A stretch of 64,000 nt of DNA from Punctularia strigosozonata HHB-11173 SS5 (GCF_000264995.1 NW_006767434.1:528902-592901), one strand, 5' to 3'. Numbered from the stretch's first letter, positions 24,044 through 35,918 are shown. The notes: generated by a model not told the origin, from the letters alone. Made by a program: numbers and translations.

Positions 24044-25457
24044 TCATTCATCGGAAACCGGATCCTCTGCGGTTATCTCGCCGCTCTCCGCGCCATCACT
24101 ACCGTCGTCCCGCCACTCAACTCCTGTTCGAGCTACATGCAATGCTTCCCCGAAACACCACAAAGTGAACGGCGCATAATGATCTCCCAGCATAACCCAA
24201 TCACTGTATTGAAACGCAGGGGAGATTGCGTCGTATTCGAACAAATTCCGTAGGTAGACTGTTGCGTGCGAGTCAGTTGTCATATATTCGGAGCATGAAG
24301 AAAGCTTTACCTCTCTCAGATTTGCCCATATACGAATCATCCTCGCCCCACCAGACACATACCTTGATCTTGGGGTCCCCGCCGTCAGCATCGACCTGCA
24401 TGTCTTTGGAGGAATTGCAGACCGTACGTGCGACCTCCTTAAGGCACCATACCATCCAATCCTTGGACCCCACCGTGCATGAACAGCCTGTCGTTTCATC
24501 GCCGTAACGTCCAACAGGTAATGATTTCCCGAGACACAGATGAAACTCTCGAGAACTGTCCTGCGCTTCCGCCATAGTCCATTCCCATGCAAGACGGAAG
24601 GGGGTTCCCTTCTCATGATCATAGAACGATTTGGTCCAATCTTGCCCCATGTCTGTAGACGCTAGGGCGTCGCGTTGCTGTCAGCCAACCACGCGGCATA
24701 GCTCGCGAAACCGGCGAAACTTCCTCCTTACATATCGTTTAGCGTCGAAGATGGAGAAACGGGCACGGAGTTTCCAACGATCATAACGCTCCTCGCGATT
24801 CAGGATGAAGCTGTGGATCAATGGCAAAAGCCGTTGGCCGCGCACCCAGGGCGAGAGCAACAATACTCTTGCCCTCCGATCTACGAGCTCCGACGCATGT
24901 ATGCGGAGGTACTCAAGGAGATGACTAAATCTCGAGGTTTACTTAGTCAATGGCGGCTTATTGAACATTATAACGCACATGAAACCAGCACAATAGGCCA
25001 GGAGAGCAAAGTCTCTGAGATCTAGATGTTCAATCAATGACTGGGTCATCTCTGTGAGATCTAATTTAGTGCCGCGTATTGCACTGCATGCAACACGCTC
25101 ACGATACACCGTAGAGACTCGTTCCTGTAGGCTACACGTCTCTGTACCGCCGGTGCCAGGTCTATCCATCGCAATGAGTCGGATTCCAGAAGCAGCGGCA
25201 ACGATATCCCGAGTTACCGCAACCCAACGGCTGCAATGGCTCTGGAGGAAGAAAAGGACCGGCGTCCCGCTTGGCAAACCTACATCGGCATAGGTGACGC
25301 GTTTCTTGGACCTGGGGCATATGAAGGAGGAGTGAAAGCGCTTGTCCGCGAGATAAGTCGAAGGATCGCTCTTCGCCTCGACGTAAATGGAATCCGTGTC
25401 GGCTAATTGCTGCGCCTTTTTGCTGAAAATGTCCCAGTCAAACGGAGAGGCGTCCAT
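24044..25457 (-). pseudogene. Alpha/beta-hydrolase paralog B, interrupted by an in-frame stop
   Basis: Close relative of the gene at 26447 with the same exon plan. From ATG 25457: MDASPFDWDIFSKKAQQLAD, RFHSSFICPRSKKRVTYADVG, LIAMDRPGTGGTETC, then SLIEHLDLRDFALLAYCAGF (elbow Y-C-A-G), HLLEYLRIHASELVDRRARV, and after the break GQDWTKSFYDHEKGTPFRLA, FHLCLGKSLPVGRYGDETTG, VCVWWGEDDSYMGKSERG and a last exon ending DPVSDE. At 24681-24683 a TGA stands in frame between FRELCRVVG and QQRDALAS, where copy C reads on. A GTAAGG donor at about 24732 with a downstream CTAG or ACAG acceptor could remove the stop but gives the wrong phase. It is either a young pseudogene, a truncated protein, or an allele or base error; the rest of the frame is undamaged, so any loss is recent. 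Confidence 0.65.
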
Positions 25458-26133
25458 GAAGGTAGTGGTAGTATCCTGTGAGGCAGTCGATATGACCTTG
25501 GCTCTATTTGTGTAGCGCCGTTCGGCCAAGCCGAGGTGGCTCCCTCGGGGAAATCATCAGGCCACATACGAGGGCTCTCGAGATTTTGGAACACAGCAAA
25601 GAGAAGCATAGAATAGGTCAAACAGTGCTCATGTCCTTCCTATACTTCCTGTGGCATAGACTCCAAGGAACTATCTCGACTTAATCCAAAAGGCCGTGGA
25701 CAAACCACTCAACCGACGGGTCATTGTGCAAACTAAACCGGAAACGAGAAGCATCATATGGGCAAGATGCGAAACAACAGACAGCCCATCTCGAGGACTC
25801 AAGATACAGGCCCACAGTAACGTTTCCGCTAGCAACCCCGCAGGACAGCCATCCATCGACTGCTAATCATAAGCAAGATTAGTGATGCGGATAGCACGGA
25901 GGGAGTACCAAGATGGCAATGGTGGCAACACTCCCAGGGGATGTCGAGCCCACTTCGAACAATATTTGTTCTGGAAAGTGCGGGTATTCTAAGCTTTTGC
26001 TGTGCATCAACAGCCTGTATGATTCGGTGCGACGCAATCGACGGATGTGTTGCATTGTGCCCGAGAACGAAGTGCCATGTGCGAACGCCATAGAGGAATG
26101 GACAAGTATATGCTTCGCAGCGGCAGTTAATAA

Positions 26134-26325
26134 TTAGTGCACGTGTTTCTTGTGCTTGTGTCGATGGTATATATATATATCCAGAAAATACACGCTCAGG
26201 TGCCCTGGTTAGTTATCACGGCAGTAGTCGTAGGAGGTGTGGAACGAAACAGAATAGCTGGATTGGCAAATTTTCGCGGGACGAGACGACCGAGCTTGCG
26301 ACGGACCGGGATATAAATATGGCAT
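26134..26325 (-). pseudogene. Relic of ATP17: first-exon and last-exon remnants, middle exon missing
   Basis: On the minus strand an ATG (26325-26323) starts a stretch matching ATP17 exon 1: RRKLGRLVPRKFANPAIL against RRQLGGLVPPKVASPTIL in the intact gene at 29101. Part of the first intron also matches (TTCGTTCCACACCTCCTACG against TTGCTCTACGTCTCCTCCGG). The match then jumps to the last exon, KHKKHVH followed by TAA at 26134, against KHHKNHAH. The large central exon, which holds the membrane helix, is absent. So hydrolase B sits downstream of a dead ATP17, as hydrolase C sits downstream of the live one, showing that an ATP17-plus-hydrolase segment was duplicated. Confidence 0.8.
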
Positions 26326-26446
26326 AAGCGGATCACCGACTATGGCATTCATCATGCTACGCAAACTAACTAGACGGAAAGGATATATGCGTTGACTATG
26401 GAATGGGAATTATCGAATCAACGTACAGTAAGCGTGAAGTGCATTA

Positions 26447-27867
26447 TTACTCCGGAACCGTATCACCAGGGGTTTTCTCGTCGCTCGTTGCATCATCACC
26501 ACTGTCACCTGGATTTTCTGGTCCCACTCCCGTTCGAGCCACGTGCAATGCTTCGCTGAAATAACACAGGTTGCCGAAGGGTGCGTAATGATCTCCCCAG
26601 TTTTCCCAATCATTGTATTTGAAAACACTGGAGATGGGATCGGTTCTGAACAAATCGCGCAGGTAGTCTGGTGTATGCGAATCAGTTCCAGTAGACTCCA
26701 CGCGTAACGGAAGGTTTACCTCGCTCAGACTTGCCCATGTACCAATCATCCTCGCCCCACCAAACGAACACTGCAATCTTCCGATCCGTACCGTCCACGT
26801 CGGTAGGCGCGTTTTTGCCTGATTCCCGCACCTTACGCTCGACCTCTCTCAGGCACCACTCCATCCACTCCTTGGATCCCACCGTGCATGTGACACCCGT
26901 CGTCTCATCGCCGAAGTGTTCAACAGGTAATGATTTGCCGATGCACAGGTGAAATTCGGGAGAAAGGTCCTGCTCTTCCACCATGGTCCATTGCCAAGCA
27001 ACACGCGCCGGAGTACCCTTCTCAAAAGAGTAGAACACCTTGACCCAGTCCTGCTCGATAACTGCAGATGCCTTTCCTCCGCCTTCATCACGGCTGGCTG
27101 CCGTACGGCACAATTCGCGAGTTCGGCGAATCCTCTTCTTCACAGATTGTTTGGCATCGAATATAGAGTCCTTGACCTTGAATTTCAAGCGACAGTACGG
27201 CTCTTCGCAATCCAGGAGGAAGTTGGGAATCAACGGTAAGAGACGGTTGCCTCGGACCCACGGTGAGAGCAACACTACTCTGGCTCGCCGGGTCACGAGT
27301 TCCACCGCGTGTGTGCGAAGGTACTCAAGGAGGTGGCTGAACATCCAGATTAGTATATACAATGAGCCGATGAAGATGATACCATGACGCACATGAATCC
27401 GGCGCAGTACGCTAGGAGAGCGAAGTCTGTGAGATCCAAATGCTCGATCAAGGATTGGATCATCTCTGTAGATGAATTGAGCGGAAGCTTTGATGTAATA
27501 CAACTCGCTTACGATACGCCGTGGAGACTCGCTCATGCAACTCGCAAACCTCCGTCCCGCCGCAGCCGGGTCTATCCATCGCAATGAGTCGTATCCCTGA
27601 GGCGGTGGCTACGATGTCCCGCGGAATCGCAGCCCATCGGCTGCAATGACTCTGGAGGAAGAAAAGAACCGGTTTTCCGCTTGTCGAGCCTATGTCGGCA
27701 TAGGTGACGCGTTTCTTGGTCCGGGGGCAGATGAAGGAGGAGTGAAAGCGCTCATCCGCGAGGAAAGTCGAAGGATCACTCTTTGCGTTCACGTATACGG
27801 GATCCGTGTCAGCCAATTGCTGTGCTTTCTTGTCGAAAACATCCCAGTCGAACGGAGCGGTGTCCAT
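26447..27867 (-). CDS. Alpha/beta-hydrolase paralog C (Cys-type nucleophile elbow)
   Basis: Four exons from ATG 27867, about 425 residues, no break seen. MDTAPFDWDVFDKKAQQLAD, RFHSSFICPRTKKRVTYADI, KPVLFFLQSHCSRW, RLIAMDRPGCGGTEVC, QMIQSLIEHLDLTDFALLAY followed by C-A-G-F, HLLEYLRTHAVELVTRRARV, LLSPWVRGNRLLPLIPNFLL, a basic lid (KKRIRRTRELCRTA), EFHLCIGKSLPVEHFGDETT, VFVWWGEDDWYMGKSERG (acid) and NWGDHYAPF (His). The elbow is A-Y-C-A-G, so the nucleophile position is Cys, as in dienelactone-hydrolase-type enzymes, rather than the Ser of paralog A. The 5' flank and the ATP17 gene beyond it are echoed upstream of paralog B. Biochemical role unknown; if active, a thiol-nucleophile hydrolase. Confidence 0.82.
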
Positions 27868-28613
27868 AACGAAGTTGGTTGGTAGGATTCTGTCAAGGTT
27901 AGGGAGGACTGGCCCCAATTTATGCCAAATGGCGAGCATCGGATGGCCACAAAAGGGGTGCGTTGATGAGGGGGGCCATGCGTAAAAAGCTGTTAAACCT
28001 CTAGCAACTCTGCAACGCATGCCACAGAGGAGTATGGAACAGACAAACCACCGCGATTGTCCAGCACAGTAACACAGCCTTATTCCGGCTAATGCCGAAA
28101 AGCCGTGAACAAAGGGCTCAGGACTGTCGTCAACGTTTAGCAAACGAGCACACTGCAACGGAAAAGGAGCATAACAACCAGCAAAAGGCGAAACAATAAG
28201 CACCTCGCTTCGACAGCACCGGATGCAGTCGCTTTCATGCCTACAGTAATGTTCTCGATAGCAACCCGATACGACAGCCATCCCGGAGACTGTTCATCAG
28301 GGTCAGCGATGAGTATAGCACGGGAACAAGAATCGAGATGGCAATGGGAAAAGAAGGAACGAGCGGACTTTCACCGAGGAAACACGAGACCACCAAAGGC
28401 AATATTTGATCTGGAGATTGCAGGCGTAGTACATGTAAAGCTGTTCTTGTTGCACTCATCGACAGCGTGCGGAATTTGCCGAGAGACGCAATCGCCAGGT
28501 AAGGGGGTTGCATGAACCGGATGAAATATTCATGCCAAGGATAGTTCGAGCGTCTATATTGCAAGCGCCATACAGAAATGGACAAGGATATGCTTCGAGG
28601 CGGCAGTAACTAC

Positions 28614-29101
28614 TCAGTGCGCGTGGTTCTTGTGATGCTCTGTAAGACAAGTCAGCAACCGTCCACAGCGTACATGTACAGAGACGACTCACTGAGGTGC
28701 ACTGAAGCCAATGAAGAAGCCGGAGAATCAGCATGACGTCTAACAGACGGTCTAACTCAAGCACGTACTCTGGTAGTCGATGGTGTAACCAAGGGTGAAG
28801 ATGCCCAGGATAGTCCAGACCAACGGTGCGCCGGAGGCATTCTTGCCGTTGAAGAACCGGCCCTTGATGCCGCTCGCCTTCACGGATGCCGAGCCCTTGG
28901 GAAGCTTGGAGTAGAACTCGACCAGGGGCGAGAGCGAGGCTCCCGATCCGGACGACTATGCAGCAGAACGAGTCGGAGGGTAAGTGGTCAGTCAACACGT
29001 CTAGCAGCCGGAGGAGACGTAGAGCAAACCAGAATAGTTGGGCTAGCAACTTTTGGCGGGACTAGACCGCCGAGCTGGCGACGAACGAGAGAGGCGTGCA
29101 T
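28614..29101 (-). CDS. ATP17: Mitochondrial ATP synthase subunit f (F1Fo, membrane sector)
   Basis: Four exons give about 97 residues. Exon 1 (ATG at 29101) is a basic mitochondrial targeting stretch, MHASLVRRQLGGLVPPKV. Exon 2 reads LSPLVEFYSKLPKG, GRFFNGKNASGAPL and then the single membrane helix VWTILGIFTLGYTIDYQ. Two tiny 3' exons complete MHLKHHKNHAH and the stop. The F-N-G-K-N motif, one helix and the His/Lys-rich C-terminus are the hallmarks of fungal subunit f, which supports Fo assembly and dimer formation in the inner membrane. Size fits the family. A relic copy lacking the helix exon lies at 26134-26325. Confidence 0.92.
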
Positions 29102-31957
29102 TGCTGAGTAGTGGTGGTGAACGTCTGACGCGACGACCAAGGGCAAATACGGGCGGATTGTTTGGGCGTGCCAAACAATGGACACAGCCACGTGGCCACG
29201 CGGACTGAGTGCGCGCTTTTCCCCGCTCGACTTCTGCAGCGTTCTCGTTCTCCTTTGTATGGTTCATGGCTATACATTCGCATTGGCTTGGTTACATGTT
29301 CCTCGAGCTTTGCGTGACAACAAATAGCATTGACTTTTGGATCTGAACGATACTGCTCGCTGATCCCTACAAAAATATGATCACTGGACATCATGATCAG
29401 CTTGCCCGCGAATATCCGTCATCTTGCATAGGATTGCTGTAATGCGTCGTCTTTGTCAGATCATAGGAACGCCTCTCTGAGACAATCTGTGGATCGCTGA
29501 GCTTCCGCCTCTTTGTCACGATGACTAGTATATGCTATCATCTTAGCCATGTGTGTAAGTCATCGCGATTCGGAATATAAAGCTAGGGCCATGCCTCACG
29601 GCCCACTCAGATGTGCAGCACTAGCGTGCTTCCGTGCCACCGACACATGGGTAGACTATTGCGCGATATGTATGCCTCGTTCAGGACTTATTGCTGCGTA
29701 TCATTTCTGTCACTCCTTCTGATGGCAATCGAAGGTATGAGGATCCCGCGTTTCTGATGTCGTGGTCTTAATGGTATACAATTCGACCGCATGCTGCTGA
29801 CTAGCATGATGAGTAGGTTTGTCGAATATGGCCACCTTCCCACCTGATTCCGATGAGATCGTTCTGCGAGGCGACCACGAGGACCGTCGAACGACGATCA
29901 AATATATACACGAGACGAAGCCGCTGGCGAGTGAACGACTGACCAGTCAGCTGTCTTTGGTCTGCGGCGTGGGAAAGGCGCCCTAACGGATCCAATTTGC
30001 CATACGTTTCGAGATGGCAAGAGACGGCAGATTCCGTCTCTTCTCTAGGAACGACTTTCGGCGTCGATCCACGCCGTGCAGCGCCAGGTGCACGCCGGCA
30101 GGTCGAGAGAACCTCGAGTTCCACACTTCTTAGATTGTCAGCTGACCCATGCCGTGCTCTACGCCACCCGCTATTCAGCATATTGCATTGATCTCAGTAA
30201 GTCCCGACGCCCTGATGACGCTCGTCTCTGCTCATGGGCGCCCGACGTTCGGGAACAGTCCGGGAAGTAATATCGACGCCGATTTGTCTGCTGTACTTAT
30301 CTCCTTAAGGTGGCGAAAGAGTTTCCATTGCTTGGCCCCCTTTGATCCGGCTCTGTCCACCTGACCGGCGCGGTACGCGAAGGTGCTGAAAATATGGCGT
30401 CCCTTCGGATGTAGAGGGATGCATAGCGTGCGGTCAGTGAACGACGCGTTCCGATATGGAGTAGCGGAGTTCCCGGACTCCGTGGCACCGTACCTGCGAT
30501 GTTGTTTGTTTAGCAGCGTATTCGCGTGTACAACGTCCGGACGGGCTCGCACAGACACGCTAATTATGCTCCGGCAGGGATAGAGGTCGTCGAAGGGCTG
30601 CCCTGTGGGGTGTGTGGATCTGATTCAGTAGGACAATGTGGTCAGCGGCGGGTTTCTCTCAGGTACAAGGAGCACCGTCGGCATAGGACAGGACGGTGCG
30701 GTAGCTCCGTCTCTACGTGGATCGGCGTTCTAACTCGGTACATCCCATATACCATCATTATTTAGTGCGAGTCAAATCGAAAACGAGGCCGGTTATATCG
30801 GATACTAACACTAATAGCTCCACATGGATAGTAGTACGTTCGGATCATAAAGACAAGTCACGGAGACACCGACGTTTGCATCTCCCAAGCATCTCCACCC
30901 CCCGAAGCAGATCGTCGCGGAGATCCGGACAGACGAAGCTCGATTTCGCATGTGAGACAAGAGATACCCACGGATGTACACAAGGGATTGATCTCTTGTG
31001 CGATAGCTACCATGTCGTTCGCATCTTGGCGAAGGTCGAAGCAATATATCGATTACAGCTTCCTATCTACGACGGGGAACATCAGCCGCTATCTTCTCGT
31101 CTGCGACCCCGATATCCATGTTTGCGCCTTGAATACGTGTGGAACTAGGTATCGATGCCGTTATGACCTTCAGGAGGCGCAAGTCAACACGATTGCAATG
31201 ACATCAAGGCTGGGATGACGTGTTTTTGGCGTGAAACTTCTCTCTAGGGTAGTCGTTGCCCCTGAAAAGGTCTTCCCGCGTTGCAACCCGGAGATAGGGA
31301 GAAGATACTGCAGCAAACTGGTAGCTACTTTCCGGATCATGAGTCCTACCGTCCGCTGGAAGGAGGCAATTGATCTCAGTGCACCGATAGGAACGATCCG
31401 GGATGTGTTAGCATTGGTAATAACCGCCGTGAATGGCTAGTCTTCCAGCAGAATCGCACAACAGCACGCTATCAGTGAGGCTGCGAAGGGCGGTCGAAGG
31501 CGCGAACGGAGTTTGAACGCCCTGCTTCCGAGAGAAATGACTCACGTGTCGCTTGCCACGGGCACCGCGCTCATCCTGACGAAACTCTGCTTCGACCGCT
31601 GCCGGGACGGATGGCTCGGAAACGACGTTGTCGCATGGGTCCCGTATCTCACGGCGTCTAACGTGGATCTTTGCTTCTTTTGAATTGGCGGCAGTCGACG
31701 CAGGGGCTTCCCAGGGCGCAACATGACCGGATCTATAAAGGCGCGCAATTTTTCAAGGGGCAATCATCCCGTCCTTCGCCTTTGTCCGCACCTTTGCGGA
31801 AGTATACTTTGTGACTCACATCGGTGCTCGACTCGATCTGCTCCTACTACCCCTGTGGCCCCTTGTACTTGATTCCCTCCCACTGCGCCAGTACGGCCCC
31901 TCTCGTGCTAGTATCCTCCATAGCCACCGCTACCGCCTCCACCCCGTGTCATCGGAT
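29102..31957. other. Gene-poor stretch, 2.9 kb
   Basis: No gene is supported. Two minus-strand frames, ending at about 30232 (...AKQWKLFRHLKE...) and 29801 (...RLRLVYIFDRRSTVLVV...), have protein-like composition and could be exons of an unrecognised gene, but I could not join them with convincing splice sites and no family is evident. The right part may hold the promoter of the small gene at 31958. Confidence 0.35.
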
Positions 31958-32486
31958 ATGTGCCGGCAAATTTCGTGAGTGCATTCACCAATGGCCTCCA
32001 CCTATGACTTGGCGCTCATGATTTATGCAGTGAGGGCACTCGTTGGACAACCTGCGGCGTGAGTCTCCTCGCAGCTTTCTGTTCATGACCTCATTAACAC
32101 ACATGATCTGCAGCATTTCCAACGCCACTTGGTGGTCGCCATCATGGACTGCAGCAGGTCAAACTGCACAAAATCGATACGCCACCCCACAGCTTGCCGC
32201 GCACCGACATGCATTCAGGTCAGGGCTCTCTGCCTTCGCCGTTTCTTTCTCCTCGATTTCCTTTTTCGCACAAAATGCCTCACCTTCGAGACGTTCTTGC
32301 GCCCGGGTCCCTCTCTCGAGCCCCTTCTCTTCTGGTGCCTTCCTATTATGTCACATCAGGACGCTGACATATCGTCTTCAGAACTTCGGCCCAGAGGTCC
32401 AGAAAGACATAGACGCCGTCGACGAGCTCTGCTGGGCATGCAAGTCTGCCATAGAGCGTGAGAAGCGACACGCAGCAAACCGGTGA
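31958..32486 (+). CDS. Small cysteine-rich protein, 84 residues
   Basis: Four exons (31958-31974, 32031-32058, 32114-32218, 32382-32486), all GT-AG, sum to 85 codons including the stop. The protein opens [20 protein letters not shown], continues LVVAIMDCSRSNC, HPTACRAPTC and NFGPEVQKDI, and ends DELCWACKSAIEREKRHAAN. It has eight cysteines, including C-x2-C near the end, and a C-G-H motif. There is no signal peptide, so a compact intracellular metal-binding or disulfide-poor fold is more likely than a secreted effector. From memory, short proteins opening with M-C-R and then C-G-H-F recur in basidiomycete genomes without known function; I have not verified this. The 163-nt last intron is long for this genome. 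Confidence 0.7.
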
Positions 32487-34570
32487 TCTCCGCACATACC
32501 ACATCGAAATTTACCAACATGTCTGCCTCCGCCCTCCGGGCTGCGCGGAGGTCCTTGCGCTCGAGCCGTCGGATCCCGCTTCATGCAATCGCAATTGTCA
32601 TGTATTATAGAGGACTATACCCTGAGTATAATGATGCAATCAGATCAAGGATAAGACATTGTTCGAACGACTCGGACTTGCGCGTGCTCGTGTCCTGATC
32701 ACCTGGATGCAGTCAGAATCGCGGAAGTCAGGACATATTGCGAAAATGTATGCTCTCGATGGTGACCGCGACCTATTTTAGGCGACGTCAGGGCGAACTC
32801 TGGCACCTCGTTGCCATTGTACTACACACACGCAGCGCGCTAGTACTAGCATGACACAAGGCCGAGGAGACGCCGAGTCCACGGCAACCGGCGTACAGAT
32901 AGCTCTACTGATAGATCCAAGTCGCCTCGAGGTCTAGATAAACGCCGTTGTTTCCTATTGTGTACTCATTGTTTAGCTTACGCGGAGGACCTTCCGGCCA
33001 GGAGGCGAGCTGTGAGGCAAGAGTCATGACATACACGCTCGTGGGACCTGATCGTCATGATCTTTCCGAGGCATACAGCAGATAGGAGCTTAGACGGTCT
33101 GTGCGCCACTCCCATGGCCGGAACTCTTTCAAGGCAAGAACGGCGAGGAGTCTTCCATTACGTGCCGGTGGGTACCATCGGCACCGGCTTGATGTTGCCT
33201 GGAGACTTCCATGCGCTCGCCGAACCTTTTGTGCGTGTGAAGGGGTGGCAGCGATAAGTCGGAAGCGCAGCGACCTTTCCAAGTGCGTAAGGGCTGTCGA
33301 CGAAGAACGAAGAACGATGATGTAACAGAATGTTATCATGGGTACAGGTGTTTGTTTACATACTTACGAGAGATGAAGCAGGTCTGATCATGATCCTATG
33401 AGTGCAATTTGACGTCCGAGAAGTAACCAGAGGAAGTGCAGCTTATCGGGTCCGCGCGGCGAAGGCAAGACCGTCCTATGAGCGCATTCTATCGTCGTTG
33501 GTCGGCATCGTGGCGGCATCGAGTGTTAGAAGTGAGGTCAATCGCCGGTGTACTATCCGCAGTCGTTGCCTTCGATTCCAGCATAGCCCGGATAATACAT
33601 ACATGTAGAGCCATTTCCATTTCCGAGGGAACCAAATGTAGAGATAACGACGAACGTCCCTGGCTTCGTCCTCAAGAATGACAAGCCAGTGCAGCTCGGA
33701 GGCTTCCGGCTTGATACGAGACACAGAAAGCCATCGTCTCTCGTCGCCCGACCGAGAAGCCCGAAAACAGCTGCACGCAGAGCGTTGAGCCTCCGTGAAC
33801 AGCCAGCCTTCGATATATCTGGTCCTCGCGCTGACCAATATGTAGGCAACTGGTGAGGGGCTGCAGTACGGCCACTGGATGCCTTGTGTACCTTCCAGTA
33901 AGTACTTCCGCGCAAGGCACGTCCGGGTCAAGGTCGCAGACGGAGGTACAAGGAGGCTGTGTTACGGTATTCCACGTGGCCGAAAACAGAGATTTTCTGA
34001 GCGGGTCGTCTGGAGTCTCTCGACTTTCGACCTTACTCTCCGGGCAACGTTCCCTCGGATACCCACTATCCTCGTTTCGTTGGTGTACTTGAGGCTGAGG
34101 GTAATTCTGCCTTTTGCATTGCTTGGGCCGGCCGTACCCGTATCACGCAACTTACACATTGTTTCGACGTGTCGCTTGCTTTGTCTGAGCAACCTGTGGT
34201 CTGACAGTGGACAGATTCGCAATCAACCGCGAATTTTGGGATATATGCCGAAAGACATATACGAGGCCCTCTGTGAGTGACGTTCGTGGTGAATCCGCCA
34301 TATCGTTGCAATAAGTTCGGACCTACAGAATTGCTCTGTATTTCTGGTTGCATAGCCTCGTGCGTGGCCCACACCTGTTGTCAATGCCATATCATCTCAA
34401 TATCTCCGAGCTAGATACCGTCTTTCTTTCTTTCTTCCGGATCTTACTCGTCCTACCAGCCACACGACACGCCCGACGAACAAAGAGGACCGTCACAGTC
34501 ACAGCTCTATATATGCAGGAGCGGGACTGCATAACCTCCCATCGTCTATCGCCTGCCCACGAACATTACA
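32487..34570. other. Gene-poor stretch, 2.1 kb
   Basis: No supported gene. A minus-strand frame at 33931-33476 contains a protein-like run (SGDERRWLSVSRIKPEASEL and LVILEDEARDVRRYLYIWF) but lacks recognisable partners or domain. Near 34505 a TATATATG lies about 65 bp before the next gene's ATG. Confidence 0.35.
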
Positions 34571-35181
34571 ATGCAGACCAACCTTGAACAAGCCATCGCC
34601 GCGGTCGCGCACTCATCGAAGCCGATCACGCTCGCCACCATCTTCCCGGCGTACATGAGGGTGGCCGGTTTCGACCTCCTTGCCAATCCTCCCTCTCCCG
34701 ATTACGAAGCCCTCGATCCAGCTTCTCAATGGCAGCTCTTTAACACGTCCGTCTGCGGCGACGCGCGTGCATCGTTCGAACATGCTATGGACAAGCAGTC
34801 GCTCGGCTCGCGGCGGGACTACGCGGAGGAGATCGCGAGGCTCAGGGAGGAGTACTGGAAGAATTGGCACGGCGCAAACACGAGCAGGAAACATGGGAAA
34901 TGCGGATGTCGCTGCAAAACCTGCGGGATGCCCTTGCGTCCGCCTGGGGAATCTGCGGGCGCAGGTCCGACGCCGACGGACGATGCGCCTCCTCCCGAGA
35001 GGAGGAAACGCAGACGTACGTTCCCATTTTCGTGAGATACACCACGTTTGCTGACTCCTTCATAGTGAAGAAACGCGTCAAACGCACGAAACGACCACAA
35101 TCCGTGACCAGCGATTCGTCTTCCGCTACCTCAGGCGCATGGGATCCATATGGGCCATCAACTAGCGCTGTCCTACTATGA
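34571..35181 (+). CDS. Unrecognised 186-residue protein with Cys cluster and basic tail
   Basis: Two exons, 34571-35015 and 35066-35181, joined by a GTACGT...CATAG intron in phase 1, give 186 residues. It begins MQTNLEQAIAAVAHSSKPIT, with a first half that looks helical (IFPAYMRVAGFDLLANPP, then QWQLFNTSVCGDARASFEHA), followed by REEYWKNWHGANTSR, a short cysteine cluster C-G-C-R-C-K-T-C, a Pro-rich linker and a strongly basic segment KRRLKKRVKRTKRP that could be a nuclear localisation signal, ending Ser-rich. The cluster could bind zinc. I know no matching family. Splice phase and composition favour a real gene. Confidence 0.6.
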
Positions 35182-35918
35182 TCTAGCATCTGCTATCCGA
35201 CTTGCCTATCGCCACTCCGTATGATTCGCAGCTTAGCGAGCGTCGAGGGTCTTTGGCCCTCGTTCTTCAGGTTTGTGTCGATAACGCTCGTTCCTTGCCC
35301 ATCACCTACGTGGACCCCAGATTAATTGGCCCGTCGGACTCCTTCCACTCCGATGAGCCTCATTCCCTGGGAATATGAATCATCCCATTCGTAGCTAGCA
35401 CTGTGGCCGACTTCGTTAGACGTAGGCCTCGCGAGCAGCGGGATGGATACATGCGTATAACCATGCATATGATGCAACCTTCGAATAGTGCCTTCAGTGA
35501 AGATCAGTCAGCCACGCTGGGCGGCAACGTATGTAGTTCAAGCTTCAGCTAAGTGTGAAAAGAATGAGTATGGTCGATATGTTGCGTGCGTCAGCGTAAG
35601 CTCGACCATATGCACGCGGGAATATCCGGTCAAGACGATCGATTCCTTCTATCGAATGCGATGATACACTGAAGCCAAGTAGAGTACGAAACCAGATCAA
35701 GCAAGTCCACAAGTGAAAAATCCAGAATCCGAATAAATGAAGAATAAATCTAACGAATAAATGAAGAATAAATCTAAAAATACAAGATGCTGTCAATCGT
35801 CCGTTGATATGAAGTCTTCTCGCGCTTATGGGAGCACAGATAGAGTCGGGAATGCAGAGGAGGTGAATGCAAACTAGGTATGTGTGGATGTGAATGAAGA
35901 GGAGCGATGCGCGGACGT
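35182..35918. other. Spacer between convergent genes
   Basis: About 740 bp, AT-rich in its middle, including the short tandem repeat at 35730. No gene seen. Confidence 0.4.
35730..35777. repeat. Two perfect tandem copies of a 24-bp unit
   Basis: The unit CGAATAAATGAAGAATAAAT plus CTAA occurs at 35730-35753 and again at 35754-35777. AT-rich, in a 3' spacer; it contains AATAAA-like words that could act in polyadenylation. Confidence 0.9.

Noticed and set aside
24670-24735. Extra intron in hydrolase B removing the stop codon
   Set aside because: The good GTAAGG donor is phase 0 but the reachable acceptors need phase 1, and copy C has coding sequence there.
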